Shown piece by piece: positions 50,563 to 58,494 of a stretch of 64,000 bases of DNA; position 1 is the first letter of the stretch; each line of letters starts with the position of its first letter. A program made the position numbers and the translations under genes. Location: NCBI RefSeq assembly GCF_051013375.1, contig NZ_CP142125.1. One strand, given 5' to 3'. Source of the stretch: Kordia algicida. Its GTDB lineage: Bacteria; Bacteroidota; Bacteroidia; Flavobacteriales; Flavobacteriaceae. The notes beneath the pieces are model-generated. The model had not been told where the DNA came from. It worked only from the letters and a program-made list of their open reading frames with translations, and did no database searches.

Positions 50563-52140
50563 ATGGCAGAAGTTAAAGCTGCTGAGGTATCAGCAATATT
50601 AAAAAAACAACTATCAGGATTTGAAGCTACAGCTTCTCTTGACGAAGTTGGAACTGTACTACAAGTAGGTGATGGTATCGCTCGTGTTTACGGATTAGCT
50701 AACGCTCAATACGGAGAATTAGTAGAATTTGAAACAGGAATGGAAGGTATCGTATTGAACCTTGAAGAAGACAATGTTGGTGTGGTATTATTAGGACCTT
50801 CTAAAGAAGTAAAAGAAGGAGCTACTGTAAAACGTACACAACGTATTGCTTCTATCAAGGTAGGAGAAGAAATGGTAGGACGTGTAGTTGATACGTTAGG
50901 AAACCCAATTGATGGAAAAGGACCAATAGGAGGCGATCTTTATGAAATGCCTTTAGAGCGTAAAGCACCTGGAGTAATCTTCCGTCAGCCAGTAAACGAA
51001 CCATTACAAACAGGAATCAAATCTATTGATGCAATGATTCCAGTGGGTAGAGGACAACGTGAGTTGGTAATTGGTGACCGTCAAACAGGAAAAACCACCG
51101 TATGTTTAGATACAATTCTTAACCAAAAAGAATTTTATGATGCTGGTGAGCCTGTATTTTGTATCTATGTAGCTATTGGACAAAAAGCGTCTACAGTTGC
51201 AGCGATCGCAAAAACATTAGAAGAAAGAGGAGCATTAGCTTATACAGTAATTGTAGCGGCTAACGCATCAGATCCTGCGCCAATGCAGGTATACGCACCA
51301 TTCGCTGGAGCAGCAATTGGAGAATATTTCCGTGATACAGGTCGTCCTGCATTAATCGTGTATGATGATTTATCAAAACAAGCAGTTGCTTACCGTGAAG
51401 TTTCATTATTATTACGTCGTCCACCAGGACGTGAGGCGTATCCAGGTGACGTTTTCTACCTTCACTCTCGTTTATTAGAGCGTGCGGCGAAAGTAATTGC
51501 AGATGATGATATCGCAAAAGATATGAACGACTTACCAGATTCATTAAAGTCAATCGTAAAAGGTGGTGGATCATTAACAGCATTACCAATCATTGAAACA
51601 CAAGCAGGAGATGTATCTGCCTACATTCCAACAAACGTAATTTCGATTACAGATGGACAGATCTTCTTAGATGGTGATTTATTTAACTCTGGTGTACGTC
51701 CAGCAATTAACGTAGGTATTTCGGTATCACGTGTAGGAGGTTCGGCTCAGATTAAATCAATGAAAAAAGTTGCAGGTACGTTAAAGCTTGACCAAGCGCA
51801 GTTCCGTGAATTAGAAGCATTCGCAAAATTTGGTTCTGACTTAGATGCAGTTACATTAAACGTAATTAACAAAGGTAAGCGTAACGTTGAGATCTTAAAG
51901 CAAGCACAAAATGATCCATATACAGTAGAAGATCAGGTTGCTATCATTTATGCTGGATCTAAAAACTTACTAAAAGACGTTCCTGTTGATAAAGTAAAAG
52001 AATTTGAAAGAGATTTCTTAGAATTCTTAAACGCTAAGCACAGAGGTGTTTTAGATACTTTAAAAGCTGGAAAACTAACAGACGAAGTTACAGACACATT
52101 AACACAGGTTTGTAAAGAAATGTCTGCGAAATATAACTAA
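50563..52140 (+). CDS. atpA: ATP synthase F1 subunit alpha
   Basis: This 525-residue protein has Walker A GDRQTGKTT near residue 171, PGREAYPGDVFYLHSRLLERAA near 290, and the C-terminal helical domain. It is the non-catalytic nucleotide-binding subunit. The gene is intact and ends 36 bases before the inserted four-helix-bundle gene. Its catalytic partner atpD is not in the window. Confidence 0.98.
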   Translation: MAEVKAAEVSAILKKQLSGFEATASLDEVGTVLQVGDGIARVYGLANAQYGELVEFETGMEGIVLNLEEDNVGVVLLGPSKEVKEGATVKRTQRIASIKVGEEMVGRVVDTLGNPIDGKGPIGGDLYEMPLERKAPGVIFRQPVNEPLQTGIKSIDAMIPVGRGQRELVIGDRQTGKTTVCLDTILNQKEFYDAGEPVFCIYVAIGQKASTVAAIAKTLEERGALAYTVIVAANASDPAPMQVYAPFAGAAIGEYFRDTGRPALIVYDDLSKQAVAYREVSLLLRRPPGREAYPGDVFYLHSRLLERAAKVIADDDIAKDMNDLPDSLKSIVKGGGSLTALPIIETQAGDVSAYIPTNVISITDGQIFLDGDLFNSGVRPAINVGISVSRVGGSAQIKSMKKVAGTLKLDQAQFRELEAFAKFGSDLDAVTLNVINKGKRNVEILKQAQNDPYTVEDQVAIIYAGSKNLLKDVPVDKVKEFERDFLEFLNAKHRGVLDTLKAGKLTDEVTDTLTQVCKEMSAKYN

Positions 52141-52170
52141 TTCTGAATTAGGAATTCTAAATTCAGAATT
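52139..52170. repeat. Inverted repeat before the four-helix-bundle gene
   Basis: AATTCTGAATT (52139-52149) and AATTCAGAATT (52160-52170) are 11-base inverted arms that begin at the atpA stop codon. After the inserted gene, AATTCATAATT occurs twice (52508-52541) around AAGAATTCTG. The AATTC-based sequences mark both edges of the insertion. Confidence 0.7.
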
Positions 52171-52176
52171 TAGACT

Positions 52177-52518
52177 ATGGCTTACAAAGAAAAAAACAAT
52201 GTTGTTGTCGACAAGAGTTTTTATTTTGGCTGCGATATTGTTAATTTCTGTAAAGAGTTAAAACAAAACCATGACTTTGAAATTGCACGTCAACTAATAA
52301 GAAGTGGTACAAGTATAGGTGCAAACATAAGAGAATCACAACGAGGTGTAAGTACTAAAGATTTTAAAAATAAATTAGGAATTGCACTTAAAGAAGCTGA
52401 TGAAACGCTATACTGGTTAGATATTATTGAAGAAACCACAATGGAAGTTCCCAATAATTTGAAAGCCAAATGTGAAGAACTTATAAAGCTTTTAGTTACA
52501 ATAATTAAAAATTCATAA
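52177..52518 (+). CDS. Four-helix-bundle protein (23S rRNA intervening-sequence protein family)
   Basis: This 113-residue protein has the family pattern: FDVxK-like start (VDKSFYFGCDIVNFCKEL), FEIARQLIRSGTSIGANIRES, then KDFKNKLGIALKEADETLYWLD and an amphipathic final helix. The fold is known from proteins encoded in 23S rRNA intervening sequences and scattered through Bacteroidota genomes. It lies in the same direction between atpA and atpG, bounded by AATTC-type repeats, so it seems inserted into the operon. Its role is unknown; nucleic-acid binding is a guess. Confidence 0.9.
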   Translation: MAYKEKNNVVVDKSFYFGCDIVNFCKELKQNHDFEIARQLIRSGTSIGANIRESQRGVSTKDFKNKLGIALKEADETLYWLDIIEETTMEVPNNLKAKCEELIKLLVTIIKNS

Positions 52519-52549
52519 TTAAGAATTCTGAATTCATAATTACAAACAA

Positions 52550-53410
52550 ATGGCAAACTTAAAAGAAATACGTAATAGAATTAGTTCTGTAAAATCAACA
52601 ATGCAGATTACAAGCGCTATGAAAATGGTGTCGGCTGCAAAGTTGAAAAAAGCACAAGACGCGATCACTGCGATGCGTCCGTATGCAAACAAACTTACAG
52701 AATTATTACAAAGCTTAAGTGCTACATTAGATGCAGATAGCGGAAGTAAATTTGCAGATCAACGTGAAGTAAATAAAGTATTAATTGTAGCTATTACATC
52801 TAACAGAGGATTGTGTGGAGCGTTTAACTCTAACATTATCAAACAAGCAAACAACCTAATCAACAACGTATACGCTGGAAAGCAAGTTGATGTGTTGTCT
52901 ATTGGTAAAAAAGGAAATGACATCTTATCAAAAACAAATACGATTCTTGAAAATCGTAGTGATGTTTTTGACGCATTGACTTTTGATAATGTAGCAGAAA
53001 TTGCGCAAAAATTAATGGATTTATTTGAAGATGGATCATACGATAAAATCGAGATCGTTTACAACAAATTCAAAAATGCAGCGACACAAATTATCATGAC
53101 AGAGCAATTTTTACCAATTGTTCCTATCGAATCAAGTGAAAACGTTCAATTAGATTATATTTTTGAGCCATCAAAAGAAGAAATCGTTGAAGGATTGATT
53201 CCAAAGTCATTAAAAACACAATTATTCAAAGCTATCAGAGACTCTTTTGCAAGTGAGCACGGAGCGCGTATGACAGCAATGCACAAAGCAACCGACAACG
53301 CAGCAGAATTGAGAGACTCATTAACATTGACATACAACAAAGCACGTCAAGCAGCCATTACAAACGAAATCTTAGAAATCGTTGGTGGAGCGGAAGCGTT
53401 AAACAATTAA
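52550..53410 (+). CDS. atpG: ATP synthase F1 subunit gamma
   Basis: This 286-residue protein begins NLKEIRNRISSVKSTMQITS and has SNRGLCGAFNSNI near residue 83 and the C-terminal TLTYNKARQAAITNEILEIV helix. It is the rotating central shaft. It is the last atp gene here; a terminator follows. Confidence 0.96.
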   Translation: MANLKEIRNRISSVKSTMQITSAMKMVSAAKLKKAQDAITAMRPYANKLTELLQSLSATLDADSGSKFADQREVNKVLIVAITSNRGLCGAFNSNIIKQANNLINNVYAGKQVDVLSIGKKGNDILSKTNTILENRSDVFDALTFDNVAEIAQKLMDLFEDGSYDKIEIVYNKFKNAATQIIMTEQFLPIVPIESSENVQLDYIFEPSKEEIVEGLIPKSLKTQLFKAIRDSFASEHGARMTAMHKATDNAAELRDSLTLTYNKARQAAITNEILEIVGGAEALNN

Positions 53411-53419
53411 ATAAAGGCG

Positions 53420-53443
53420 TACACTGAGCGGAGTCGAAGTGTA
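53420..53443. repeat. Palindromic intergenic repeat after atpG
   Basis: TACACTGAGCGGAGTCGAAG then TGTA is an imperfect inverted repeat of the family also seen at 914, 41077, 44252 and 53650. It lies between the atpG stop and the terminator. Confidence 0.6.
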
Positions 53444-53459
53444 CTCTCATTATAGCATT

Positions 53460-53490
53460 AAAAACCTCATGGAAACGTGAGGTTTTTTGT
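53460..53490 (+). terminator. Intrinsic terminator of the ATP synthase operon
   Basis: AAAACCTCA pairs with TGAGGTTTT around a short loop (stem arms about 53461-53469 and 53478-53486) followed by further T residues. The rest of the gap 53491-53721 holds only hairpin repeats (near 53508-53528, 53564-53581 and 53650-53690) and no gene. Confidence 0.85.
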
Positions 53491-53721
53491 TTATCAACAA
53501 TTTTGTCATTCCTGTAGAGGCAGGTATCTACTATCACGAATTACTTACTCTTATGCAGAACTGAATTAAGTTCAGTTTGATGATAGGTTACACGAAAATT
53601 CTGTTCATAAATATTAAGTCAAAAAACAAAGCGATCTGAAAAAAAAGTTCACACTGAGCTTGTCGAAGTGTAACATTTTCAAAAAACTGCATCTAAAGGG
53701 AAAATCAAAAACACAAACAGT

Positions 53722-54570
53722 ATGCAAACCTTTAGAAAACTCCTCATTGCAAGTTGTCTATTCATTACATTTTCAACAATCGCACAAGAAAAATCATTTC
53801 AAGTTAAAATCATTGGAAAAGGAAATCCGATACTACTATTTCCAGGATTCAGTTGTACAGGCGATGTTTGGAACGAAACTGTAAAAGAACTCTCCAAAAC
53901 CCACGAATGTCATATTTTTACCTTTGCGGGATTTGGGAATGTTCCAGCGATTGAAACTCCTTGGTTAACCACCATCAAAAACGATCTAGAAAATTACGTA
54001 ACTCGTAAAAAACTAAAAAAACCTACCATTATCGGACACAGTATGGGTGGATCATTAGCACTCTGGTTAGCTTCCGAAAATCCAAACACGTACAAAGAAC
54101 TCATCATTGTAGATGGCTTGCCAAGTATTGGTGCATTGATGATTCCAGATTTCTCTCCAGACAAAGTAAGTTACGACAATCCGTTTGCAAAACAACAACT
54201 AGAAATGGACGAAACTGCCTTCAAACAAATGGCTACTCAAATGGCAGCAGGAATGACAAAAAACGAAGAAAAACAACCGCAAATCGTTTCATGGATGCTT
54301 CAAGCCGATCGAAAAACCTATGTATATGGTTATATTGATTTAATGAAACTAGACTTGCGAGAAAGTATCAAAAACATCAAAATTCCAGTGACAATTATGG
54401 CGGCAGTTAGTTTCTATCCAAAACCACAAGTAGAAAAACTCTATACAGAACAATATCAAAAACTAGACAAGAAAAAAATCATATACGTTGATAACTCAGC
54501 ACACTTTATTATGTTTGACAAAACAGATTGGTTCGTAAAGGAAGTTCGAAAGCTAGTCGTTAAAAGGTAA
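53722..54570 (+). CDS. Secreted alpha/beta hydrolase
   Basis: This 282-residue protein has a signal peptide (LLIASCLFITFSTIAQ) and an alpha/beta hydrolase fold. The oxyanion region is LLFPGFSCTGDVW near 36, the nucleophile S107 is in IGHSMGGSLALWLAS, and the catalytic His261 is in NSAHFIMFD near the C-terminus. The acid residue is probably the Asp after the sixth strand. It is likely periplasmic. The substrate is unknown; it is a single gene after the atp operon. Confidence 0.87.
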   Translation: MQTFRKLLIASCLFITFSTIAQEKSFQVKIIGKGNPILLFPGFSCTGDVWNETVKELSKTHECHIFTFAGFGNVPAIETPWLTTIKNDLENYVTRKKLKKPTIIGHSMGGSLALWLASENPNTYKELIIVDGLPSIGALMIPDFSPDKVSYDNPFAKQQLEMDETAFKQMATQMAAGMTKNEEKQPQIVSWMLQADRKTYVYGYIDLMKLDLRESIKNIKIPVTIMAAVSFYPKPQVEKLYTEQYQKLDKKKIIYVDNSAHFIMFDKTDWFVKEVRKLVVKR

Positions 54571-54654
54571 TTAGTTTTTAGTTTTCGGTTGTCAGTTCAC
54601 TAATATAAAACGTGGAATAGATAAACTAAGTTATGAGTTTTGAATGAAAAGTAA

Positions 54655-54832
54655 ACAAACACCTTAGAGTAAGCAGAACAAATAACAAACAACGAATAAC
54701 CGAAAAGTTAAGAGTTATGAGTAAAAAAGCCAAACAAGCTAAAAAATTAGTGCCAATTCAAAACACAAGAAGATCAAACAAAACAATTCGTGAATTCGTG
54801 GTAAAAACACCTTCGAGTCAGTAAAAACAAAA
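54655..54832 (+). repeat. Composite intergenic repeat, copy 1
   Basis: The spacer before the sigma factor gene contains, in order, GAGTAAGCAGAACAAAT, CGAATAACCGAAAAG, GTTAAGAGTTATGAGT, TTAGTGCCAATTCAAAACAC, ACAATTCGTGAATTCGTGG and TTCGAGTCAGTAAAAACAAA. The same modules recur in the same order at 58178-58478 and 59480-59700, and partially at 55858-55945 and 57508-57640. Confidence 0.85.
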
Positions 54833-55312
54833 ATGTCAAAACAATTCACAAAAATATACAAAGAACACTACGAAAAAGTTCATCGTTTATGTCTCGGATA
54901 TGTAAATGGCGATCAGGCGTTGGCAAAAGATTTGTCGCAAGATGTTTTCATAAAAGTGTGGGAACATTTAGACGAATTTCAACACAAATCGAGTATTGGA
55001 ACTTGGATTTACAGAATCACTGTCAATGTCTGTTTGCTATTCATCCGAAAAAATAAAAAGAAGAAAAAAGTAGATTTCGTAGAAATAAAAGAAGAAGTCC
55101 AAGAAGAACATGACAATCAAAATCGCATGCAACAAATGTACGCGTGCATACATAAGCTCAAAGAAACAGAGCGAATCATTATTCTATTAGTTTTAGAAGG
55201 TTTACCGCAAAAAGAGATTGCGGAAATCACAGGGCACTCACACCAAAACATTCGTGTGATGGTATACAGAATCAAAGAAAAACTCACAAAATGCGTATCC
55301 AATGGAATTTAA
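54833..55312 (+). CDS. ECF-type RNA polymerase sigma factor
   Basis: This 159-residue protein has sigma region 2 (YVNGDQALAKDLSQDVFIKVW near residues 23-43, then IGTWIYRITVNVCLLFIRKN) and region 4 (RIIILLVLEGLPQKEIAEIT with a helix-turn-helix SHQNIRVMVYRIKEKL). It would direct RNA polymerase to a small regulon. Its 3' end overlaps the next gene by 11 bases, so the next protein is a natural anti-sigma candidate. Confidence 0.92.
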   Translation: MSKQFTKIYKEHYEKVHRLCLGYVNGDQALAKDLSQDVFIKVWEHLDEFQHKSSIGTWIYRITVNVCLLFIRKNKKKKKVDFVEIKEEVQEEHDNQNRMQQMYACIHKLKETERIIILLVLEGLPQKEIAEITGHSHQNIRVMVYRIKEKLTKCVSNGI

Positions 55313-55853
55313 AGACATACAAAACATATGGCAACAACAATCGGGAGAAACCACACTTCCTGATTTTGAACCAGCGAAGCAAAACTTAAGACAACTTCGT
55401 AAAAAACAACAAATCTCAAAAATTATATTAGCCATTACAGGAATTGTGCTCATTGCATTCTTTTTCTACATTTCGGCATACAAATACAGCGGACCATTAT
55501 TAGGAATGTCATTGCTCATCGGAGTTGTCTTGGTGAGAGTCTATATCGAAATAAAAAGTCAGCAGCAGCTAAAAAAAATAAGTGTCTTACTTTCGTTAGA
55601 AGATTTCAAAGCGCAACTCATCAATTACTATCAAAAGCGAAAAAACCTAGCGTTTAGAACCATTCCAATCTTGTTGATAATTTACAACATAGGAATTCTA
55701 ATTATGATGTATTATTTCTATCAATACCTTTCAAGAGGATTTTTCTATTACATTGTCATCTCGTATCTCGTATCGTTTGCAGTATTATTCTATTTCATCC
55801 GAAAACAAGTATTAAACGAACTTTCAATCTTAAAAAACCTTCAGGAATCTTAG
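55302..55853 (+). CDS. Membrane protein overlapping the sigma factor; possible anti-sigma partner
   Basis: This 183-residue protein has a soluble N-terminus (MEFKDIQNIWQQQSGETTLP, residues 1-40) followed by four hydrophobic helices. The DIQNIWQQQ start is common in membrane proteins paired with flavobacterial ECF sigma factors. The overlap with the sigma gene suggests coupled expression. No zinc-binding anti-sigma motif is visible, so the role is inference. Confidence 0.68.
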   Translation: MEFKDIQNIWQQQSGETTLPDFEPAKQNLRQLRKKQQISKIILAITGIVLIAFFFYISAYKYSGPLLGMSLLIGVVLVRVYIEIKSQQQLKKISVLLSLEDFKAQLINYYQKRKNLAFRTIPILLIIYNIGILIMMYYFYQYLSRGFFYYIVISYLVSFAVLFYFIRKQVLNELSILKNLQES

Positions 55854-55857
55854 AAAT

Positions 55858-55945
55858 ACTGAATTTTAAACAGATTAAAAGTTATGAGTTGTGAGTAAAA
55901 AGTATACAAGATATATTTGAGTACGTAAAACAAACAAATAAATCC
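55858..55945 (+). repeat. Composite intergenic repeat, partial copy
   Basis: Contains GAATTTTAAACAGATTAAAA, GTTATGAGTTGTGAGTAAAA and TATATTTGAGTACGTAAAAC, which are divergent versions of the modules at 54655 and 58178. Confidence 0.6.
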
Positions 55946-56022
55946 ACAAAAAATACATACAAAAAATCATTTTGGGAAAGCCCTCAGAAATCAATACTTT
56001 TAAGGCTTAAACAAAACATTCC

Positions 56023-57486
56023 TTGAGCGCACTAAAAAAGTTCTTCAAAGACACCATAATCTACGGAATTGCGGCAATCTTGCCACGAGCCATCAACATA
56101 GGTTTACTAAAATTACATACCAATGCTTTTGGATCAGAACGTTATGCGGTAAACACAGAATACTATGTATACGCAGCATACTTAAACGCGTTGCTAACCT
56201 ACGGAATGGAAACGGCGTTTTTCCGTTTCTTCAGTAAAGAACAGGAAAAAGGAAAAATCATTTCCACATCATTCATAAGCCTACTATTTACAACAGTATT
56301 ATTCTTAATTTTAGGATTGAGTTTTGCACCAGAAATCACAACATCACTCGGTTTTGAAAAAGTCATGTATGTCAAAATCTTGGTGTGGACAGTTTTTCTC
56401 GATACCATTGTCGTCATTCCATTTGCCTATTTGCGTGTCACCAACAGACCGATTCGTTTTGCGGGCATCAAAATCGCAAACATTTTATTCCTAGCCGTAC
56501 TAAATGTAATCTTTCTGTGGGCGATTCCAAATGGTTTCCTTTCGGAAGGAATATTGCCAGATTCACTCAACTTTTACATAAAAAATCAACCGCAAGTTAT
56601 CTACATATTCTTGGCAAATGTCTTTGCAAGCTTATTAACGCTGATACTACTCTTTCCACAAATTCTAAAAATAAAATGGACGTTTGATGCGAAAGTTTTA
56701 CAGAAGCTTCTAATCTATGGAACACCAATTATGATTGGAAGTCTAGCATATGTAACCAATGAAAACATTGACAAACTTTTCTTAGGCGAAATAATTGGCG
56801 ATGCCGAAATGGGGAAATATTCTGGTTGTTACAAACTCGGTGTATTCATGACGCTTTACATAACGGCATTCCGATTGGGCGCAGAACCATTTTTCTTCAA
56901 TCATGCCAAAGAAAAAAATGCTAAAAATAACTATGCTACCATTCTCAAGTGGTTTACCATTCTAGGCGCTATTTTTATGCTGATCGTTGTTGCGTATATT
57001 GATCTATTCGCAAGTTTACTCATCAGTAAACCAGAATATCTAGACGCTTTAGCAATTGTACCTATCATTCTCTTGGCAAATCTCTGTTTGGGAATCTATA
57101 ACAATCTCTCCATTTGGTACAAACTCACGGACAAAACGAGCTACGGAATGTACATTTCTATATTTGGTGCGTTGGTAACAATCGTATTCAATCTAATCAT
57201 GATAAAAAAAATAGGATTCATGGCTTCGGCTTGGGCAACCTTAGTTGCATACGGAAGCATGATGATAATCTCATACATACTCGGGCAAAAACACTATGCA
57301 GTTCCATACAAAATAAAGCAAATTGGTGCATACATGCTATTAGCTTCCGTACTATCGGCAATAGCATTCTATGACAGCTTTCGCGGAAACTATATCATTG
57401 CAACTGCATTAGTTTTAGTATTTTTGGCAATCGTGTATCTATCAGAACGCAAAGAACTCAAACGACTCATTCAAAAAGGCTCTTAA
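56023..57486 (+). CDS. Polysaccharide/lipid-linked oligosaccharide flippase (MOP family)
   Basis: This 487-residue protein starts at TTG and has about 14 membrane helices. The N-terminus (FFKDTIIYGIAAILPRAINI) and the central LIYGTPIMIGSLAYVTNENI fit the MOP polysaccharide flippase pattern. It heads a cluster with dut, a TPR protein, a sugar nucleotidyltransferase and EnvC-like genes, an order I associate with conserved envelope genes in Flavobacteriia. It may serve lipid-linked precursors for lipopolysaccharide rather than the capsule locus above. Confidence 0.85.
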   Translation: MSALKKFFKDTIIYGIAAILPRAINIGLLKLHTNAFGSERYAVNTEYYVYAAYLNALLTYGMETAFFRFFSKEQEKGKIISTSFISLLFTTVLFLILGLSFAPEITTSLGFEKVMYVKILVWTVFLDTIVVIPFAYLRVTNRPIRFAGIKIANILFLAVLNVIFLWAIPNGFLSEGILPDSLNFYIKNQPQVIYIFLANVFASLLTLILLFPQILKIKWTFDAKVLQKLLIYGTPIMIGSLAYVTNENIDKLFLGEIIGDAEMGKYSGCYKLGVFMTLYITAFRLGAEPFFFNHAKEKNAKNNYATILKWFTILGAIFMLIVVAYIDLFASLLISKPEYLDALAIVPIILLANLCLGIYNNLSIWYKLTDKTSYGMYISIFGALVTIVFNLIMIKKIGFMASAWATLVAYGSMMIISYILGQKHYAVPYKIKQIGAYMLLASVLSAIAFYDSFRGNYIIATALVLVFLAIVYLSERKELKRLIQKGS

Positions 57487-57507
57487 ACAATTAATAATGT
57501 TGAATGC

Positions 57508-57640
57508 TTAATTTTAAATGTAAAAGTATTTTTGAATAACGAATAACGAATAACGAATAACGAATAACGAATAACGAAAAGCTGTATGTTGTAAGTTATT
57601 AGTGGGACAAAAAGCGTTCGGGTAAGCAAAACAAACAATA
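57508..57640 (+). repeat. Composite intergenic repeat, partial copy with a heptamer array
   Basis: Begins with an AAAAGTATTTTTGAATAAC head (TATTTTTG at 57527-57534), then GAATAAC repeated six times in a row (57534-57575), and ends TTCGGGTAAGCAAAACAAAC. The heptamer array is perfect. Confidence 0.8.
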
Positions 57641-57665
57641 AAATACAAACAACGATAATCAACAA

Positions 57666-58100
57666 ATGAACATAAAAATCATCAACAAATCGCAACACGC
57701 GTTACCACATTATGAAACTTTGGCTTCCGCCGGAATGGACTTACGTGCAAATCTATCCGAAGCAATAACGCTTGAACCTATGGACAGAACCATCGTAAAA
57801 ACTGGATTATTCATTGAATTGCCTATTGGATACGAAGCACAAGTACGCCCGAGAAGCGGTTTAGCGGCAAAAAAAGGAATCACGGTACTTAATGCACCTG
57901 GAACGGTTGATGCAGATTACAGAGGAGAAATTGGCGTAATTCTTGTCAATCTATCCAAAGAAACCTTCACGATTGAAAATGGAGAACGGATTGCACAATT
58001 GGTCATCGCCAAACACGAACGTGCAATGTGGGAAGAAGTAAGTGAACTATCAAAAACAGATAGAGGCGCTGGCGGATTTGGAAGCACAGGAACGAAGTAA
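57666..58100 (+). CDS. dut: dUTP diphosphatase
   Basis: This 144-residue trimeric dUTPase shows all five motifs: ASAGMDLRA near 20, RPRSGLAAKKG near 62, NAPGTVDADYRGEIG near 77 with the catalytic Asp and the Tyr that excludes ribose, NGERIAQLVI near 104 and DRGAGGFGSTG at the C-terminus. It hydrolyses dUTP to dUMP, protecting DNA and feeding thymidylate synthesis. Confidence 0.97.
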   Translation: MNIKIINKSQHALPHYETLASAGMDLRANLSEAITLEPMDRTIVKTGLFIELPIGYEAQVRPRSGLAAKKGITVLNAPGTVDADYRGEIGVILVNLSKETFTIENGERIAQLVIAKHERAMWEEVSELSKTDRGAGGFGSTGTK

Positions 58101-58128
58101 GGAAGATGAAAATATAAACGTAAAATGC

Positions 58129-58478
58129 TGAATTTTAAATTAAAAAGTATTTTTGAATAATGAACTATTGAAAAGTTGTGAGTTGTGAGTTGTGAGTTTT
58201 GAGTTAAGAGTTAAGAGTGAAAAGTCAAACAAACTAAAATTAGTGCCAATTCAAAACATAAGAAACTCAAACAAAAACAATTCGTGAATTCGTGATAAAA
58301 ACACGTTTGAGTAAGCAGAACAAACAACAAACAACGAATAACCAAAAAGTTAAGAGTTGTGAGTTAAGAGTGAAAAGTCAAACAAGCTAAAATTCGTGCC
58401 AATTCAAAACACAAGAAACTCAAACAAAAAACAATTCGTGAATTCGTGGTGAAAAACACGTTTGAGTAAGCAGAACAA
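58129..58478 (+). repeat. Composite intergenic repeat, two tandem copies
   Basis: The 394-base gap 58101-58494 holds no gene. It starts with TTTTAAATTAAAAAGTATTT (TATTTTTG at 58148-58155), then GTTGTGA heptamers, then two copies of a 153-base unit, for example AGTGAAAAGTCAAAC at 58216 and again at 58369. Each unit carries AGTGCCAATTCAAAACA, AATTCGTGAATTCGTG and TTTGAGTAAGCAGAAC. Confidence 0.9.
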
Positions 58479-58494
58479 CCAAAAGCAAATCAAG

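Noticed and set aside
57534..57575. Possible CRISPR-like array
   Set aside because: The unit is only 7 bases with no spacers; it is a simple tandem repeat and no cas genes are present.
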